Positions 34,930-43,617 of a DNA stretch of 64,000 nucleotides are shown here, in pieces. The position numbers were made by a program, and so were the translations under genes. The notes under the pieces were generated by a model that had not been told where the DNA came from, did no database searches, and was given only the letters and a program-made list of their open reading frames with translations. The DNA lies in assembly GCF_001544695.2 (NCBI RefSeq), contig NZ_FCOM02000001.1, positions 496,001 through 560,000 of the forward strand. The letters run 5' to 3'. Position 1 is the first letter of the stretch. Each line of letters opens with the position of its first letter. The DNA comes from Caballeronia arvi. Lineage in GTDB: Bacteria > Pseudomonadota > Gammaproteobacteria > Burkholderiales > Burkholderiaceae.

Positions 34930-36339
34930 ATGACCATCGCCATCGCGTTGAACCGATTCGGGCTCGGCGCGCGGCCGGGCGAGCTGCTCCCCGCCGATCC
35001 GCGCGGCTGGCTCGCGCAACAGGCCGACCCGCGCCAGAGCACGTATCGGCCGATGCCGCCCGCGCTGAGCGGCCAGCCGTCGAGCGCCGCGCTCGCCGCG
35101 CAGTTCGCCGAACGCCAGCGGGCGCTGCGCGACGCCAGCGACGCCGACAAGCCCGCCGCCCGCATGCTATATCGCGAGCAGCTTCGCGACGTGTACCGCG
35201 ATGCCGTCGATGCCCGCGTGACGAGCGCGCTGACGACGGACACACCGTTCATCGAACGCCTCGTGCATTTCTGGGCGAACCACTTCGCCGTATCGATCGA
35301 CAAGCCGCCCGTCGCGATGCTGGCTGGATCGTTCGAAAACGAGGCGATCCGCCCGCACGTGCTCGGGCGCTTCGAGGACATGCTGGTCGCGGTCGAGCGG
35401 CATCCCGCGATGCAGATTTTTCTGGATCAGCCGCGCTCCGTCGGTCCCGACAGCCCGGCCGCCACGCGCGCCGCGATGCGCGATCCGAACGCGAAGCGCG
35501 GCCTCAACGAAAACCTCGCGCGCGAAATCATGGAACTGCATACGCTCGGCGTGCGCAGCGGCTACACGCAGACCGACGTAACCGAATTCGCGCGCGCGCT
35601 CACCGGCTGGAGCCTCGGCGCGATGACGCCGAAAGCGGCGAACAATGCCAACGATCCCGCGCCGCCCGGCCAGTTCGTGTTCCGCGCGCGTCTGCACGAA
35701 CCAGGCGCGCGCACCGTGATGGGCAAACAATACGCGCAAGCGGGCGAAGCCCAGCCGCTCGCCGTGCTGCACGATCTGGCCAACGCGCGCGCAACCGCGC
35801 ATCACATCGCGGAAAAGCTCGCGCGCCACTTCGTCGCGGATACGCCACCGCCTGCGCTCGTCGACAAGCTCGCGGATGTTTTCAGCGATAGCGGCGGCGA
35901 TCTGCCTTCGGTGTATCGCGCGCTCATCGATGCGCCCGAAGCGTGGACGAACGCGCCCGCCAAGTTCAAGACGCCGTGGGACTGGACGATTTCATCGCTG
36001 CGCGGACTCGGCCGCCGCGATCTGCAAGGCATGCGCGCGGCGCCACTTCTGACGCAACTGGGCCAGCAAGTCTGGCGTCCCGGCTCGCCCGCCGGGTATG
36101 ACGATATCGCCGCGAGCTGGGCCGCGCCCGATGCGCTCGTGCGCCGCGTCGAGCTGGCGCAGCGCTTCGCCGCGCGTTTTGCTCAATCCGCAGGCGACAC
36201 GCTCGACGCCCGCGCGCTCGGTCCGCAACTGCTTCCCGGCTCGCTGTCCGACGCAACCGCGAATGCCGTGTCACGCGCCGACACCGCGCCGACCGCACTT
36301 GCGTTGTTGCTCGTATCGCCCGATTTTCTGAGGAGATGA
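34930..36339 (+). CDS. DUF1800 family protein
   Basis: A 469-residue protein with the DUF1800 pattern: ALNRFGLGARPGE at the start, VHFWANHFAVS, GLNENLAREIMELHTLGVRSGYTQTDVTEFARALTGW, then AEKLARHFVADTPP. No signal peptide is visible from this start. ATG 34930 (GGAG six bases upstream) is preferred over the in-frame ATG 34912 that overlaps the sensor gene. DUF1800 proteins almost always sit next to DUF1501 proteins, as here; their biochemical role is unknown. Confidence 0.93.
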   Translation: MTIAIALNRFGLGARPGELLPADPRGWLAQQADPRQSTYRPMPPALSGQPSSAALAAQFAERQRALRDASDADKPAARMLYREQLRDVYRDAVDARVTSALTTDTPFIERLVHFWANHFAVSIDKPPVAMLAGSFENEAIRPHVLGRFEDMLVAVERHPAMQIFLDQPRSVGPDSPAATRAAMRDPNAKRGLNENLAREIMELHTLGVRSGYTQTDVTEFARALTGWSLGAMTPKAANNANDPAPPGQFVFRARLHEPGARTVMGKQYAQAGEAQPLAVLHDLANARATAHHIAEKLARHFVADTPPPALVDKLADVFSDSGGDLPSVYRALIDAPEAWTNAPAKFKTPWDWTISSLRGLGRRDLQGMRAAPLLTQLGQQVWRPGSPAGYDDIAASWAAPDALVRRVELAQRFAARFAQSAGDTLDARALGPQLLPGSLSDATANAVSRADTAPTALALLLVSPDFLRR

Positions 36340-36343
36340 AACC

Positions 36344-37492
36344 ATGCTGACGCGTCGCAAATTCTTGTGGTGCGCGGGCGCGGGCGCCGGCGCGATGCTC
36401 GTCGCGCCGCAGTTCGTGTTCGCTTCCGCCGAAACCGACCGCCGCTTCGTGTTCGTGATCCAGCGCGGCGCGGCCGACGGGCTGAACATCGTCGTGCCGT
36501 ATGGCGATCCCGCTTATGCGACGTTGCGCGGACCGCTCGCGATCGACGCATCGACCGCGACGAAGCTCGACGGCACCTTCGCGCTGCATCCGTCGCTCGC
36601 GGCGACCGCGCAGATGTATCGCGACAAGGAGGCGCTGTTCGTGCACGCGGTGGCGTCGCCGTATCGCGAGCGCTCGCACTTCGACGGCCAGAACGTGCTC
36701 GAAACCGGCGGCGCCGCGCCGTATCGGCTGAAGGACGGCTGGATGAACCGCCTGCTAGCGATGCTGCCCGCGCCGCGCACCGATGCCATCGCGTTCGCGC
36801 CGACCGTGCCGCTCGCGCTGCGCGGCCGCGCGGAAGTGACGTCGTATGCGCCGTCGTCGCTGCCGCAGGCGCCGGACGATCTCATCGCGCGCGTGTCGCA
36901 GCTCTACGCGGGCGATGCGCAGCTTCATCCGTTATGGGATGCCGCGATGCAGGCGCGCGGTCTCGCCGCCGATGCGGGCGCGCGCCAGAATCCGGCGAGC
37001 CTCGGCAAGCTCGCGGCGAGCTTCCTGAGCAAGCCCGATGGCCCGCGCATCGCGATGATCGAAACCGGCGGCTGGGACACGCACAGCGCGCAGAATCCGC
37101 GTCTCGCCACGCAACTGAAGGCGCTCGACACGATGCTCGCCGCCCTGCGCGATGGCCTGGGCGTTCACTGGGCGAACACGACGGTGCTGGTCGCGACCGA
37201 GTTCGGCCGCACGGCGGCGGCGAATGGCACGGGCGGCACGGATCACGGCACGGCGTCGGCGGCGATGATCGTCGGCGGCGCGGTGGCGGGCGGACGCGTG
37301 CTCGCGGACTGGCCGGGACTCGCGGCGGCATCGCTGTATCAGGCGCGCGATTTGAAGCCGACGATCGGGCTCGATGCGGTCATCGCGAGCGCGGCGGGCG
37401 AGACCTTCGGCATCGATCCGCAGCAAGCGCGCGCGGCGCTCTTTCCGGATGGCAGCGCGCAACGGTTGGGACAACGAATTCTGAGAACTTGA
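36344..37492 (+). CDS. DUF1501 family protein with Tat signal
   Basis: A 382-residue protein of the sulfatase/alkaline-phosphatase-like DUF1501 family. It carries a twin-arginine signal (TRRKFLWCAGAGAGAMLVAPQFVFA) and the conserved segments VIQRGAADGLNIVVPYGDPAY, IETGGWDTHS, VATEFGRTAAANGTGGTDHGTASAAMIVGG. It is exported folded, probably with a cofactor or metal. AGGAG lies a few bases before the ATG; only four bases separate it from DUF1800. Last gene of the sigma operon; it converges on the ankyrin gene with a three-base gap. Confidence 0.94.
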   Translation: MLTRRKFLWCAGAGAGAMLVAPQFVFASAETDRRFVFVIQRGAADGLNIVVPYGDPAYATLRGPLAIDASTATKLDGTFALHPSLAATAQMYRDKEALFVHAVASPYRERSHFDGQNVLETGGAAPYRLKDGWMNRLLAMLPAPRTDAIAFAPTVPLALRGRAEVTSYAPSSLPQAPDDLIARVSQLYAGDAQLHPLWDAAMQARGLAADAGARQNPASLGKLAASFLSKPDGPRIAMIETGGWDTHSAQNPRLATQLKALDTMLAALRDGLGVHWANTTVLVATEFGRTAAANGTGGTDHGTASAAMIVGGAVAGGRVLADWPGLAAASLYQARDLKPTIGLDAVIASAAGETFGIDPQQARAALFPDGSAQRLGQRILRT

Positions 37493-37495
37493 CGT

Positions 37496-38131
37496 TCATC
37501 CCTTCGACAGCAGCGCCGCGACATGCGTGGAACCGGTCTGCTCGGCGATGTCCTTCGCCGTCATGCCGCGGTCGTCGCGCAGATCGCGTCGCGCGCCGCG
37601 TGCAAGCAGCATCGATGCGGTGGCTTCCTGATCGTAGCCCGCCGCCCACATCAGCGCCGTGAGGTGATTCCGATACGCCGCATTCACATCGACGCCGGCA
37701 TCGAGCAAACGCTGCACGATCGCCGTGTGCCCGCGCCCGGCTGCATACTCGATCGCGGTCTTGCCGATGCGGTCGGCCGCGGCGGCATCGGCATGATGCG
37801 CGATCAGGAGCGCGGCGATTTCGTCGTTGCCGTCAAAGGCGGCGGCCATCAGCGGCGTGATGCCCTGCACGTCCGCCCGGTTCACGTTCGCGCCCCGCTC
37901 GATCAGCATGCGCGCCATCGGCGTCAGGCCTTTCTTGCACGCGCTGATGAGCGGCGTGTCGCCGATGCGGTTGCGTGCGTCGATCGCCGCGCCTTCGTCG
38001 ATCAGGCGCGTGACGTCCGCCTGATCGCCCGCGCGCGTCGCGGAGAGCAATCGTTCGTTGAGCGTGTAGGTGTCAGAGTCGGCTTGGGCGGCCGCGCAGA
38101 CCAGCATCATCGACAGGACGAGCGCTTTCAT
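37496..38131 (-). CDS. Exported ankyrin-repeat protein
   Basis: A 211-residue protein with a signal peptide (MKALVLSMMLVCAAAQAD) and about five ankyrin repeats, e.g. RIGDTPLISACKKGLTPMARMLIERGANVNRAD and QGITPLMAAAFDGNDEIAALLIAHHAD. It would be a periplasmic protein-protein interaction module. Its ATG overlaps the stop of the cytochrome gene (ATGA), so it belongs to the PQQ dehydrogenase operon and may help assembly or protection of that enzyme; similar ankyrin proteins accompany periplasmic redox enzymes (inference). Confidence 0.9.
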   Translation of the reverse strand: MKALVLSMMLVCAAAQADSDTYTLNERLLSATRAGDQADVTRLIDEGAAIDARNRIGDTPLISACKKGLTPMARMLIERGANVNRADVQGITPLMAAAFDGNDEIAALLIAHHADAAAADRIGKTAIEYAAGRGHTAIVQRLLDAGVDVNAAYRNHLTALMWAAGYDQEATASMLLARGARRDLRDDRGMTAKDIAEQTGSTHVAALLSKG

Positions 38132-38742
38132 TGCAGATTCGCGATGTAGTTCGCGAGGTTCTCGATATCCGCGTCCGTCAGGTTCTTCGATACGCTCGTC
38201 ATGTTGCCCGCGTCGTTCGTGCGCTTCTTGTCGCGGAAGTCCTGCAACTGCTTGACGATATACGGATACTGCTGCCCCGCGACGCGCGGAATCTCGTTCT
38301 GCCCCGAGAAGCCGCCGAGATGGCACATCGTGCAGAGAATCTCTTCGGACTTCTTCCTGCCCGCCTCGACCTTGATTGGGTCCGCCTTGAAATCGGTGGC
38401 GATCGGCTTTTGCGCGGCGAAGTAATCCGCGAGCACGTGCATGTCGTCGGGCGTGAGATTCTCGGCCATCGGCGACATGCGCGGGTCGCTGCGGCGGCCC
38501 GCCTTGAAATCGCGCAGTTGCAGATAGAGATAACGCGACGTCTGCCCCGCGAGCGACGGATACTCGCCCGTCGTCGAGTTGCCGCCGAGCCCGTGACACG
38601 ACGTGCAGATGGCCGCCTTCGCTGCTGCGGCGGCGGCCGCGTCGGCGGCGCGGGATAACGAAGGCAGCGACAACAGCAGGCACGCGATGATCCACAGCGC
38701 GTAGACGAGCCAGATACGCACACGGATCGCGCGCGTCTTCAT
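38128..38742 (-). CDS. Dihaem cytochrome c (c4/c553 type)
   Basis: A 204-residue periplasmic cytochrome with a signal sequence (about residues 1-31) and two haem sites, CTSCH and CTMCH, each followed by a class I fold; axial methionines are expected near MSPMAENLT and NMTSVSKNLT. It starts inside the stop codon of the PQQ dehydrogenase gene (TGATG), so it is coupled to it and should be the electron acceptor of that enzyme, feeding the terminal oxidases. Confidence 0.93.
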   Translation of the reverse strand: MKTRAIRVRIWLVYALWIIACLLLSLPSLSRAADAAAAAAAKAAICTSCHGLGGNSTTGEYPSLAGQTSRYLYLQLRDFKAGRRSDPRMSPMAENLTPDDMHVLADYFAAQKPIATDFKADPIKVEAGRKKSEEILCTMCHLGGFSGQNEIPRVAGQQYPYIVKQLQDFRDKKRTNDAGNMTSVSKNLTDADIENLANYIANLQ

Positions 38743-40481
38743 CAAGGCAGCGCGAACACGAGCACACTGTTGCCACGCTTGGCGTCGATCTGCGTGTTGC
38801 CGCCCGCCGCGACCGCGATGTACTGCTTGCCGTTCACCATGTACGACACCGCCGGCGCATTGACGCCCGCGCCGCACTGGAACTCCCAGAGCTTGCGGCC
38901 GTTGGCGGCGTCGAAGGCGCGGAAGAGCCCGTTGGCTTCGCCGTTGAACACGAGCCCGCCCGCGGTCGCGAGCACGCCGCCGATCAGCGGCTGCTCCGTC
39001 TTGAAGCCCCACGCGATCTTGCCGGTGTCGACATTCACTGCGACGAGCCTGCCCCACTGCTGCTCCGACGGAATCACCTTGAACGCGCCGCCGAGCCACA
39101 GCTTGCCGCCGGGATACGCCACTTCTTCGACCTGATAGGTCATCGGCTGATGCAGGTTCGCCGCGTAGGCCATGCGCGTCTTCGGACTGAACGCCATCGG
39201 CGACCACTCGACGCCGCCGTTCGCGCCCGGCAGCATGCGCGCGCCGGTGGGCGTCGGCAGGGTCCAGACGCCTTCCTGCGGAATCATCGCGTCGGAAATG
39301 CGGATGATTTTCCCGTCGCGGCGGTCGTGCACGTACACGAAGCCCGTCTTGCCGCCGTGGAGGATGCCGGGAATCATCTGCCCGTTCTTGTCCTTCACGT
39401 CGACGAGAATCGGCGGGCTCGCCGCATCGAGATCCCACACGTCGTGCGCGATGTATTGGTAGTGCCACTTGTACTTGCCGGTATCGAGCTCGATCGCGAC
39501 GAGCGAATCGGTGTAAAGATTGTCGCCGGGGCGGATCGCGCCATAGAGATCCGGCGACGGATTGCCGACCACGAAATACACCGTGCGCGTCTGACGATCG
39601 ATCGCGGGCGCCATCCACACGCCGCCGCCGAGCGTCTTCGTGAAATCCGTGCCCTTGTCCGCGAGCGTCTTCTTCTCCGCGGCGATATCGCGCTTCATGT
39701 TGCGGCCGACGGCATCGTTCTCGGCCCATACGCCTTCGCTGCCCGTGTCGGGAATCGTGTAGAAAGTCCACAGCAACTGGCCCGAGTTCGCATCGAACGC
39801 CTTCACGAAGCCGCGTATGCCGTACTCGCCGCCGTTCGTGCCGATCAGCACCTTATCCTCGACGACGACCGGCGCCATCGTTTCCGAATAGCCCTCTTCC
39901 GGATCGGCGATCTGCGTCGACCAGAGCACGTTGCCGGTCTTCGCATCGAGCGCGACGAGCTTCGAATCGAGTGTGCCCATGAAGAGCCGGTTGCCCGAAA
40001 TCGCGACGCCGCGATTGTTCGGCCCGCAGCAGAAGGTCGTGACCGGACCCATCTTGTGCTTGTAATGCCAGAACTCCTTGCCCGTGACCGCGTCGATCGC
40101 ATAGACGTGGTTGTACGAGGTGGTGAGGAACATCACGCCGTTCGAGACGATCGGCGCGGTTTCCATCGACTCCATGACCGCTGTCTGGAAGATGAACGCG
40201 GGCTTGAGCTTCGCCACGTTCGACGTGTTGATCTGCGTCGCGGGTGCGTAGCGCGTTTCGGCATACGAGCCGTTCGAGTGCAGCCACGACGCGCTGTCGC
40301 CCGCGGCGCCGTCGAGCTGCTGCTGCGAGATCGGCCGCAACGTCGATGGAACCGGCGCGGCTTGCGTCGTGTTGACGTTCTGGACTTCGTCGGCGGCCTG
40401 AATTCCGGGCGATGTCACGATCGCGAAAGCACCGAAGGCAACAATGAGCGGAACGAGCGAAGTGCGGGAAAAACCGGCCAT
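38742..40481 (-). CDS. PQQ-dependent quinoprotein alcohol dehydrogenase
   Basis: A 579-residue periplasmic eight-bladed propeller enzyme of the methanol/ethanol dehydrogenase type, with a signal peptide. The adjacent-cysteine disulfide is FCCGPNN (151-152). Metal/PQQ ligands appear as Glu219 (GGEYGIRG), the Trp floor (GGGVWMAP, Trp289), Asn307 (GNPSP) and the catalytic Asp350 (HDVWDLD). Asp352 two residues on gives the D-x-D pattern linked to lanthanide use in XoxF/ExaF-type enzymes. There is no C-terminal haem domain; the dihaem cytochrome downstream takes that role. ATG 40481 has GGGAG upstream. The alcohol substrate is unknown. Confidence 0.93.
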   Translation of the reverse strand: MAGFSRTSLVPLIVAFGAFAIVTSPGIQAADEVQNVNTTQAAPVPSTLRPISQQQLDGAAGDSASWLHSNGSYAETRYAPATQINTSNVAKLKPAFIFQTAVMESMETAPIVSNGVMFLTTSYNHVYAIDAVTGKEFWHYKHKMGPVTTFCCGPNNRGVAISGNRLFMGTLDSKLVALDAKTGNVLWSTQIADPEEGYSETMAPVVVEDKVLIGTNGGEYGIRGFVKAFDANSGQLLWTFYTIPDTGSEGVWAENDAVGRNMKRDIAAEKKTLADKGTDFTKTLGGGVWMAPAIDRQTRTVYFVVGNPSPDLYGAIRPGDNLYTDSLVAIELDTGKYKWHYQYIAHDVWDLDAASPPILVDVKDKNGQMIPGILHGGKTGFVYVHDRRDGKIIRISDAMIPQEGVWTLPTPTGARMLPGANGGVEWSPMAFSPKTRMAYAANLHQPMTYQVEEVAYPGGKLWLGGAFKVIPSEQQWGRLVAVNVDTGKIAWGFKTEQPLIGGVLATAGGLVFNGEANGLFRAFDAANGRKLWEFQCGAGVNAPAVSYMVNGKQYIAVAAGGNTQIDAKRGNSVLVFALP

Positions 40482-40800
40482 GACAGTCTCCCAAATCGTT
40501 CTTGTATCGTCCTCGAGGCACACGGCGGAGCATGGCCTGCTCTCTTCTGTATCCGCAAAAAGAATAGGCAATTTAATAACGCATTTCCAGCAAACATCGA
40601 AGGCTTCGTTCGATGCGCCACGCATGCGACGAAGGGTATTTCATGGGCAGGCGCGCGACGATTTTTAGTAGTATGGATTGGGTGCCGTTATCATTGCGTC
40701 CGTCACGCCGGAAGCGGCTTGTTGTTCATCGCTCGTTGCGCGTCGTCGCTTTAAGTTTCCCATCGCGCGGCATCGACCATCAATTTCATCCGGACGCACC
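40482..40800. other. Divergent intergenic region, promoters of PQQ dehydrogenase operon and AI-2E permease
   Basis: These 319 bases hold no convincing gene. An AT-rich stretch at about 40555-40592 stands out and probably contains the promoter of the leftward dehydrogenase operon. A second, weaker AT-rich stretch near 40661-40700 may serve the permease gene. I could not assign clear -35/-10 pairs or an operator. Confidence 0.4.
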
Positions 40801-41973
40801 ATGCCAATCCTCTCCAACGGGCAGCCGAATCCGAATCCCCGCCAGCCGGTGGATATCGCCCGCATCCTGCTCGTCATCACGATCCTGACCGCGCTCACGG
40901 TCGGCAGCCTCTACGTGCTGCGCCCGTTCCTGCCGGGTCTCATCTGGGCAACGACGATCGTCGTCGCGACCTGGCCGCTCATGCTCGCCGTGCAGCGGCG
41001 CTGCGGCAACCGCCGCTGGATCGCGACCACCGTGATGCTGCTCATTCTGCTGATCGTCATCGTGCTGCCGCTCTATTCGGCGATCTCGACGCTCGCGGTG
41101 CACGGCGCCGACATCATGGCCGCCATCAAGAGCCTGCCGAGCTATGCGCTGCCGCCGCCGCCGAACTGGGTGCACGATGTGCCGCTCGCGGGCGCGCGCA
41201 TTTCGAAGGAATGGCAGACGCTCTCGGACGCGGGCCCCGGCGGCCTGCTCGCGAAGCTGGAACCGTATGTGACGATCGCGGCGCGCTGGATGCTTTCTCA
41301 TGCCGCCGTCGTCGGCGTGTTCGTGATGCACATGCTCATCACCATCGTCATCTCCGGCATTCTGTATATGAACGGCGAGGCGGCGGGACGCTTCATCGTG
41401 CGCTTCGCGACGCGCATCGCCGCGCAGCGCGGCGCGGAAGCCGTGAAGCTCGCCGGCCTCGCGATTCGCGCGGTGGCGCTCGGCATCGTCGTGACGGCGG
41501 TCACGCAGTCGGCGCTCGGCGGCATCGGGCTCGCGCTCGCGGGCGTGCCGGCAGCGGGCATCATCACGGCCGTCATGCTGATGCTGTGTCTCGCACAGAT
41601 CGGCCCGCTGCTGCCGCTCCTCGGCGGTGTGGCCTATCTCTTCTGGCACGACGCGCACATCGCCGGATCGCTGCTGCTCGTGTGGTCGATCATGATCGCC
41701 ATGCTCGACAACTTCCTGCGCCCGATCCTCATCAAGCGCGGCGTGAATCTTTCGATGCTGCTGATTCTCTCCGGCGTGCTCGGCGGCATGTTCGCGTTCG
41801 GAATAGTCGGATTGTTCATCGGTCCCGTGATTCTCGCGGTCACATCGACGATCCTGAATGCGTGGGTCAACGAGCAGCCGCCGCTGCCGCAAGTCGAAGC
41901 GATGAGTAACGAGGAAGTCGCCAAAGCCACGTCGGCTGCGGATCTCGCGGATGCATCGCGGAGACGGACGTGA
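40801..41973 (+). CDS. AI-2E transporter family (PerM/YdiK-like) membrane protein
   Basis: A 390-residue integral membrane protein with about seven to eight helices, of the PF01594 family that includes TqsA, PerM and YdiK and some Na+/H+ antiporters. A hallmark is the C-terminal part GPLLPLLGGVAYLF, DNFLRPILIKRGVNLSMLLILSGVLGGMFAFGIVGLFIGPVILAV. ATG 40801 is used over an in-frame upstream GTG that would add 41 unlikely residues. Stand-alone gene; the transported molecule is unknown. Confidence 0.92.
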   Translation: MPILSNGQPNPNPRQPVDIARILLVITILTALTVGSLYVLRPFLPGLIWATTIVVATWPLMLAVQRRCGNRRWIATTVMLLILLIVIVLPLYSAISTLAVHGADIMAAIKSLPSYALPPPPNWVHDVPLAGARISKEWQTLSDAGPGGLLAKLEPYVTIAARWMLSHAAVVGVFVMHMLITIVISGILYMNGEAAGRFIVRFATRIAAQRGAEAVKLAGLAIRAVALGIVVTAVTQSALGGIGLALAGVPAAGIITAVMLMLCLAQIGPLLPLLGGVAYLFWHDAHIAGSLLLVWSIMIAMLDNFLRPILIKRGVNLSMLLILSGVLGGMFAFGIVGLFIGPVILAVTSTILNAWVNEQPPLPQVEAMSNEEVAKATSAADLADASRRRT

Positions 41974-42164
41974 TTGATAAATAGATTCGTATTTTGTCGC
42001 AATTGTTTGCGGCAATCAGATTGCGCTTAATTCGATAATTCGGATTCTTACGAAAATGAGATTTTCTCCGATTAAATAGCGTGTTTCACGATAATCGGGC
42101 GGTGAAGGTCCGCTACAATACAAACCTTTGATACTTGCCCGATTCAGGGCGCAGGGGATTGACC

Positions 42165-42701
42165 ATGTCTTTGCGCGACGTGGACGCCATCGATTACATC
42201 GGAGTGAACATTCTCTTCAAGCGCGTATATGTCGGGCTCTTCGACGAGCTCGACTGGCGCGATGAACGAGAACACCAGGATTTGCTCACGAAAAAAGTCG
42301 ACCGCTACATTCGTTATATTCGCTCCGGCAAGTTACTGTTGAATTATCCGAAAGTTCGCGGTTATGAGATCGTGATCGAATATGTGTCGACGCATTCCAT
42401 GCCTTCCTCTGCGCGCGAATTCTGGAAATCGCGCGAACGCTTATTGGCCGATGCCGGATACACCACGCGTGCCCGCGGTGTAGACGTGCGTCCTTCGCTC
42501 GGCATCGCGGTCGAAAAACCCGAGCATGTCGAAGCCGAGCCGGTCGAGCCGCCCGCGCTGGAAGTGCTCGATGCCGATCCGCACGCTCAACTTGCCGACG
42601 TCACCGATATCTCGTATCTCCCGCCGTTGTCCCCCGAGTCGCGCCGGAGGCAAGCACTCCCTTTACTAAGGCGCCTGGCGATGCGCCAGGCGGCCGGCTG
42701 A
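42165..42701 (+). CDS. DUF6572-like protein
   Basis: A 178-residue soluble protein. The N-terminal ~100 residues (DVDAIDYIGVNILFKRVYVGLFDELDWRDEREHQDLLTKKVDRYIRYIRSGKLL) match the DUF6572 pattern; the rest is a Pro/Glu-rich tail. An AGGGGATT lies upstream of ATG 42165 and a TACAAT at 42114-42119 is a plausible -10. The promoter region and the first half of the gene are less GC-rich than the surroundings, which could reflect horizontal origin or strong expression. Function unknown. Confidence 0.8.
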   Translation: MSLRDVDAIDYIGVNILFKRVYVGLFDELDWRDEREHQDLLTKKVDRYIRYIRSGKLLLNYPKVRGYEIVIEYVSTHSMPSSAREFWKSRERLLADAGYTTRARGVDVRPSLGIAVEKPEHVEAEPVEPPALEVLDADPHAQLADVTDISYLPPLSPESRRRQALPLLRRLAMRQAAG

Positions 42702-42730
42702 CGAACGCATGACCCCGCAGCAAACAAAAA

Positions 42731-42767
42731 AAAGCGGTGTGGCTCGAATGTGAGCCACGCCGCTTTT
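42731..42767. terminator. Bidirectional terminator between convergent genes
   Basis: A 15-bp stem with one G-T pair (AAAGCGGTGTGGCTC at 42731-42745, GAGCCACGCCGCTTT at 42752-42766), a six-base loop, T residues on the right and an A-run on the left. It can stop the DUF6572 gene rightward and the exported low-complexity protein gene leftward. Confidence 0.85.
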
Positions 42768-42782
42768 GTTTTGCGCGTCACA

Positions 42783-43508
42783 TCACTTCGCGCCGGTCAA
42801 CGCCGAAGTCGCGATGGACGGCACGGAAATGCCGTTGGTCTTTGCGTATTGCACCGCTTGCGTGAGCGTCTGCACGAGCGACTGCAACTGACCCGGCGCG
42901 GATTGCGCGATATAGGTCGCAGCCTGCGCGGTCGCCGGGTTCGAGCCGGCTTGCAGCAGCGACGACATGTTCATCGAATTCGACACCGAGCCGAGATCCG
43001 ATTGCAGGCCGGCGTACTGCTTCACGCCTTGCCCGAGCGACGCGAGGCCTTCGGTGAAGGTCTTCTTGCTCGCGGCAGTCGGCGGCGTGGCCGATCCGCT
43101 GGTCATTGCCTGCATCAACGATTGCGATACGCTCTGCTGCGTGCCGCCGAGTTGCGACAACACGCTCGTGCTCGGCACGCCGCTTCCGCCCGATGCGCCC
43201 GACAACAGGCCCGCCGCCGATTGCGCCTGGCTCGCGACACTCGACATGCCCATCGCCGATGCGAGGCTCGATTGCCCCGACAGCACTTGCTGGTTCGCGC
43301 CGAGATAGTTCTGCACGAGCGACGACAGCGCCGAAGGCTGCGCTGCGCCGTTCGCACCGGCGGCGGCTTCGGACTTGCCGCTGCCGAAACCGAATTGCTG
43401 AAGATTGATCTGCGCGTAAGACGCGGCCGGTGCGATCAGCGCGAATGCGATGCCGGCCGACAGAAGCGCCCGATGTGACGTACGACCCGGTGTTGTACGG
43501 TTCGGCAT
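42783..43508 (-). CDS. Exported Ser/Gln/Ala-rich protein, unknown function
   Basis: A 241-residue protein with a signal peptide (SHRALLSAGIAFALIAPAASYAQ). The mature part is low-complexity, rich in Ser, Gln, Gly, Ala and Leu (e.g. LGANQQVLSGQSSLASAMGM, QLQSLVQTLTQAVQYAKTNG) and free of cysteine. It looks helical and repetitive; I recognise no family. AGGAGG precedes ATG 43508. A longer frame upstream is not needed. Confidence 0.78.
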   Translation of the reverse strand: MPNRTTPGRTSHRALLSAGIAFALIAPAASYAQINLQQFGFGSGKSEAAAGANGAAQPSALSSLVQNYLGANQQVLSGQSSLASAMGMSSVASQAQSAAGLLSGASGGSGVPSTSVLSQLGGTQQSVSQSLMQAMTSGSATPPTAASKKTFTEGLASLGQGVKQYAGLQSDLGSVSNSMNMSSLLQAGSNPATAQAATYIAQSAPGQLQSLVQTLTQAVQYAKTNGISVPSIATSALTGAK

Positions 43509-43617
43509 GGTCGGTTCCTCCTCTTGAATTGTCCGATGATCGGTGAGCCAGCTTCGACCCGCCGGACATTCATGCAGTTCGCCGCGGAAACATTTGCTTG
43601 CGAATTGCGTCTGGAGA

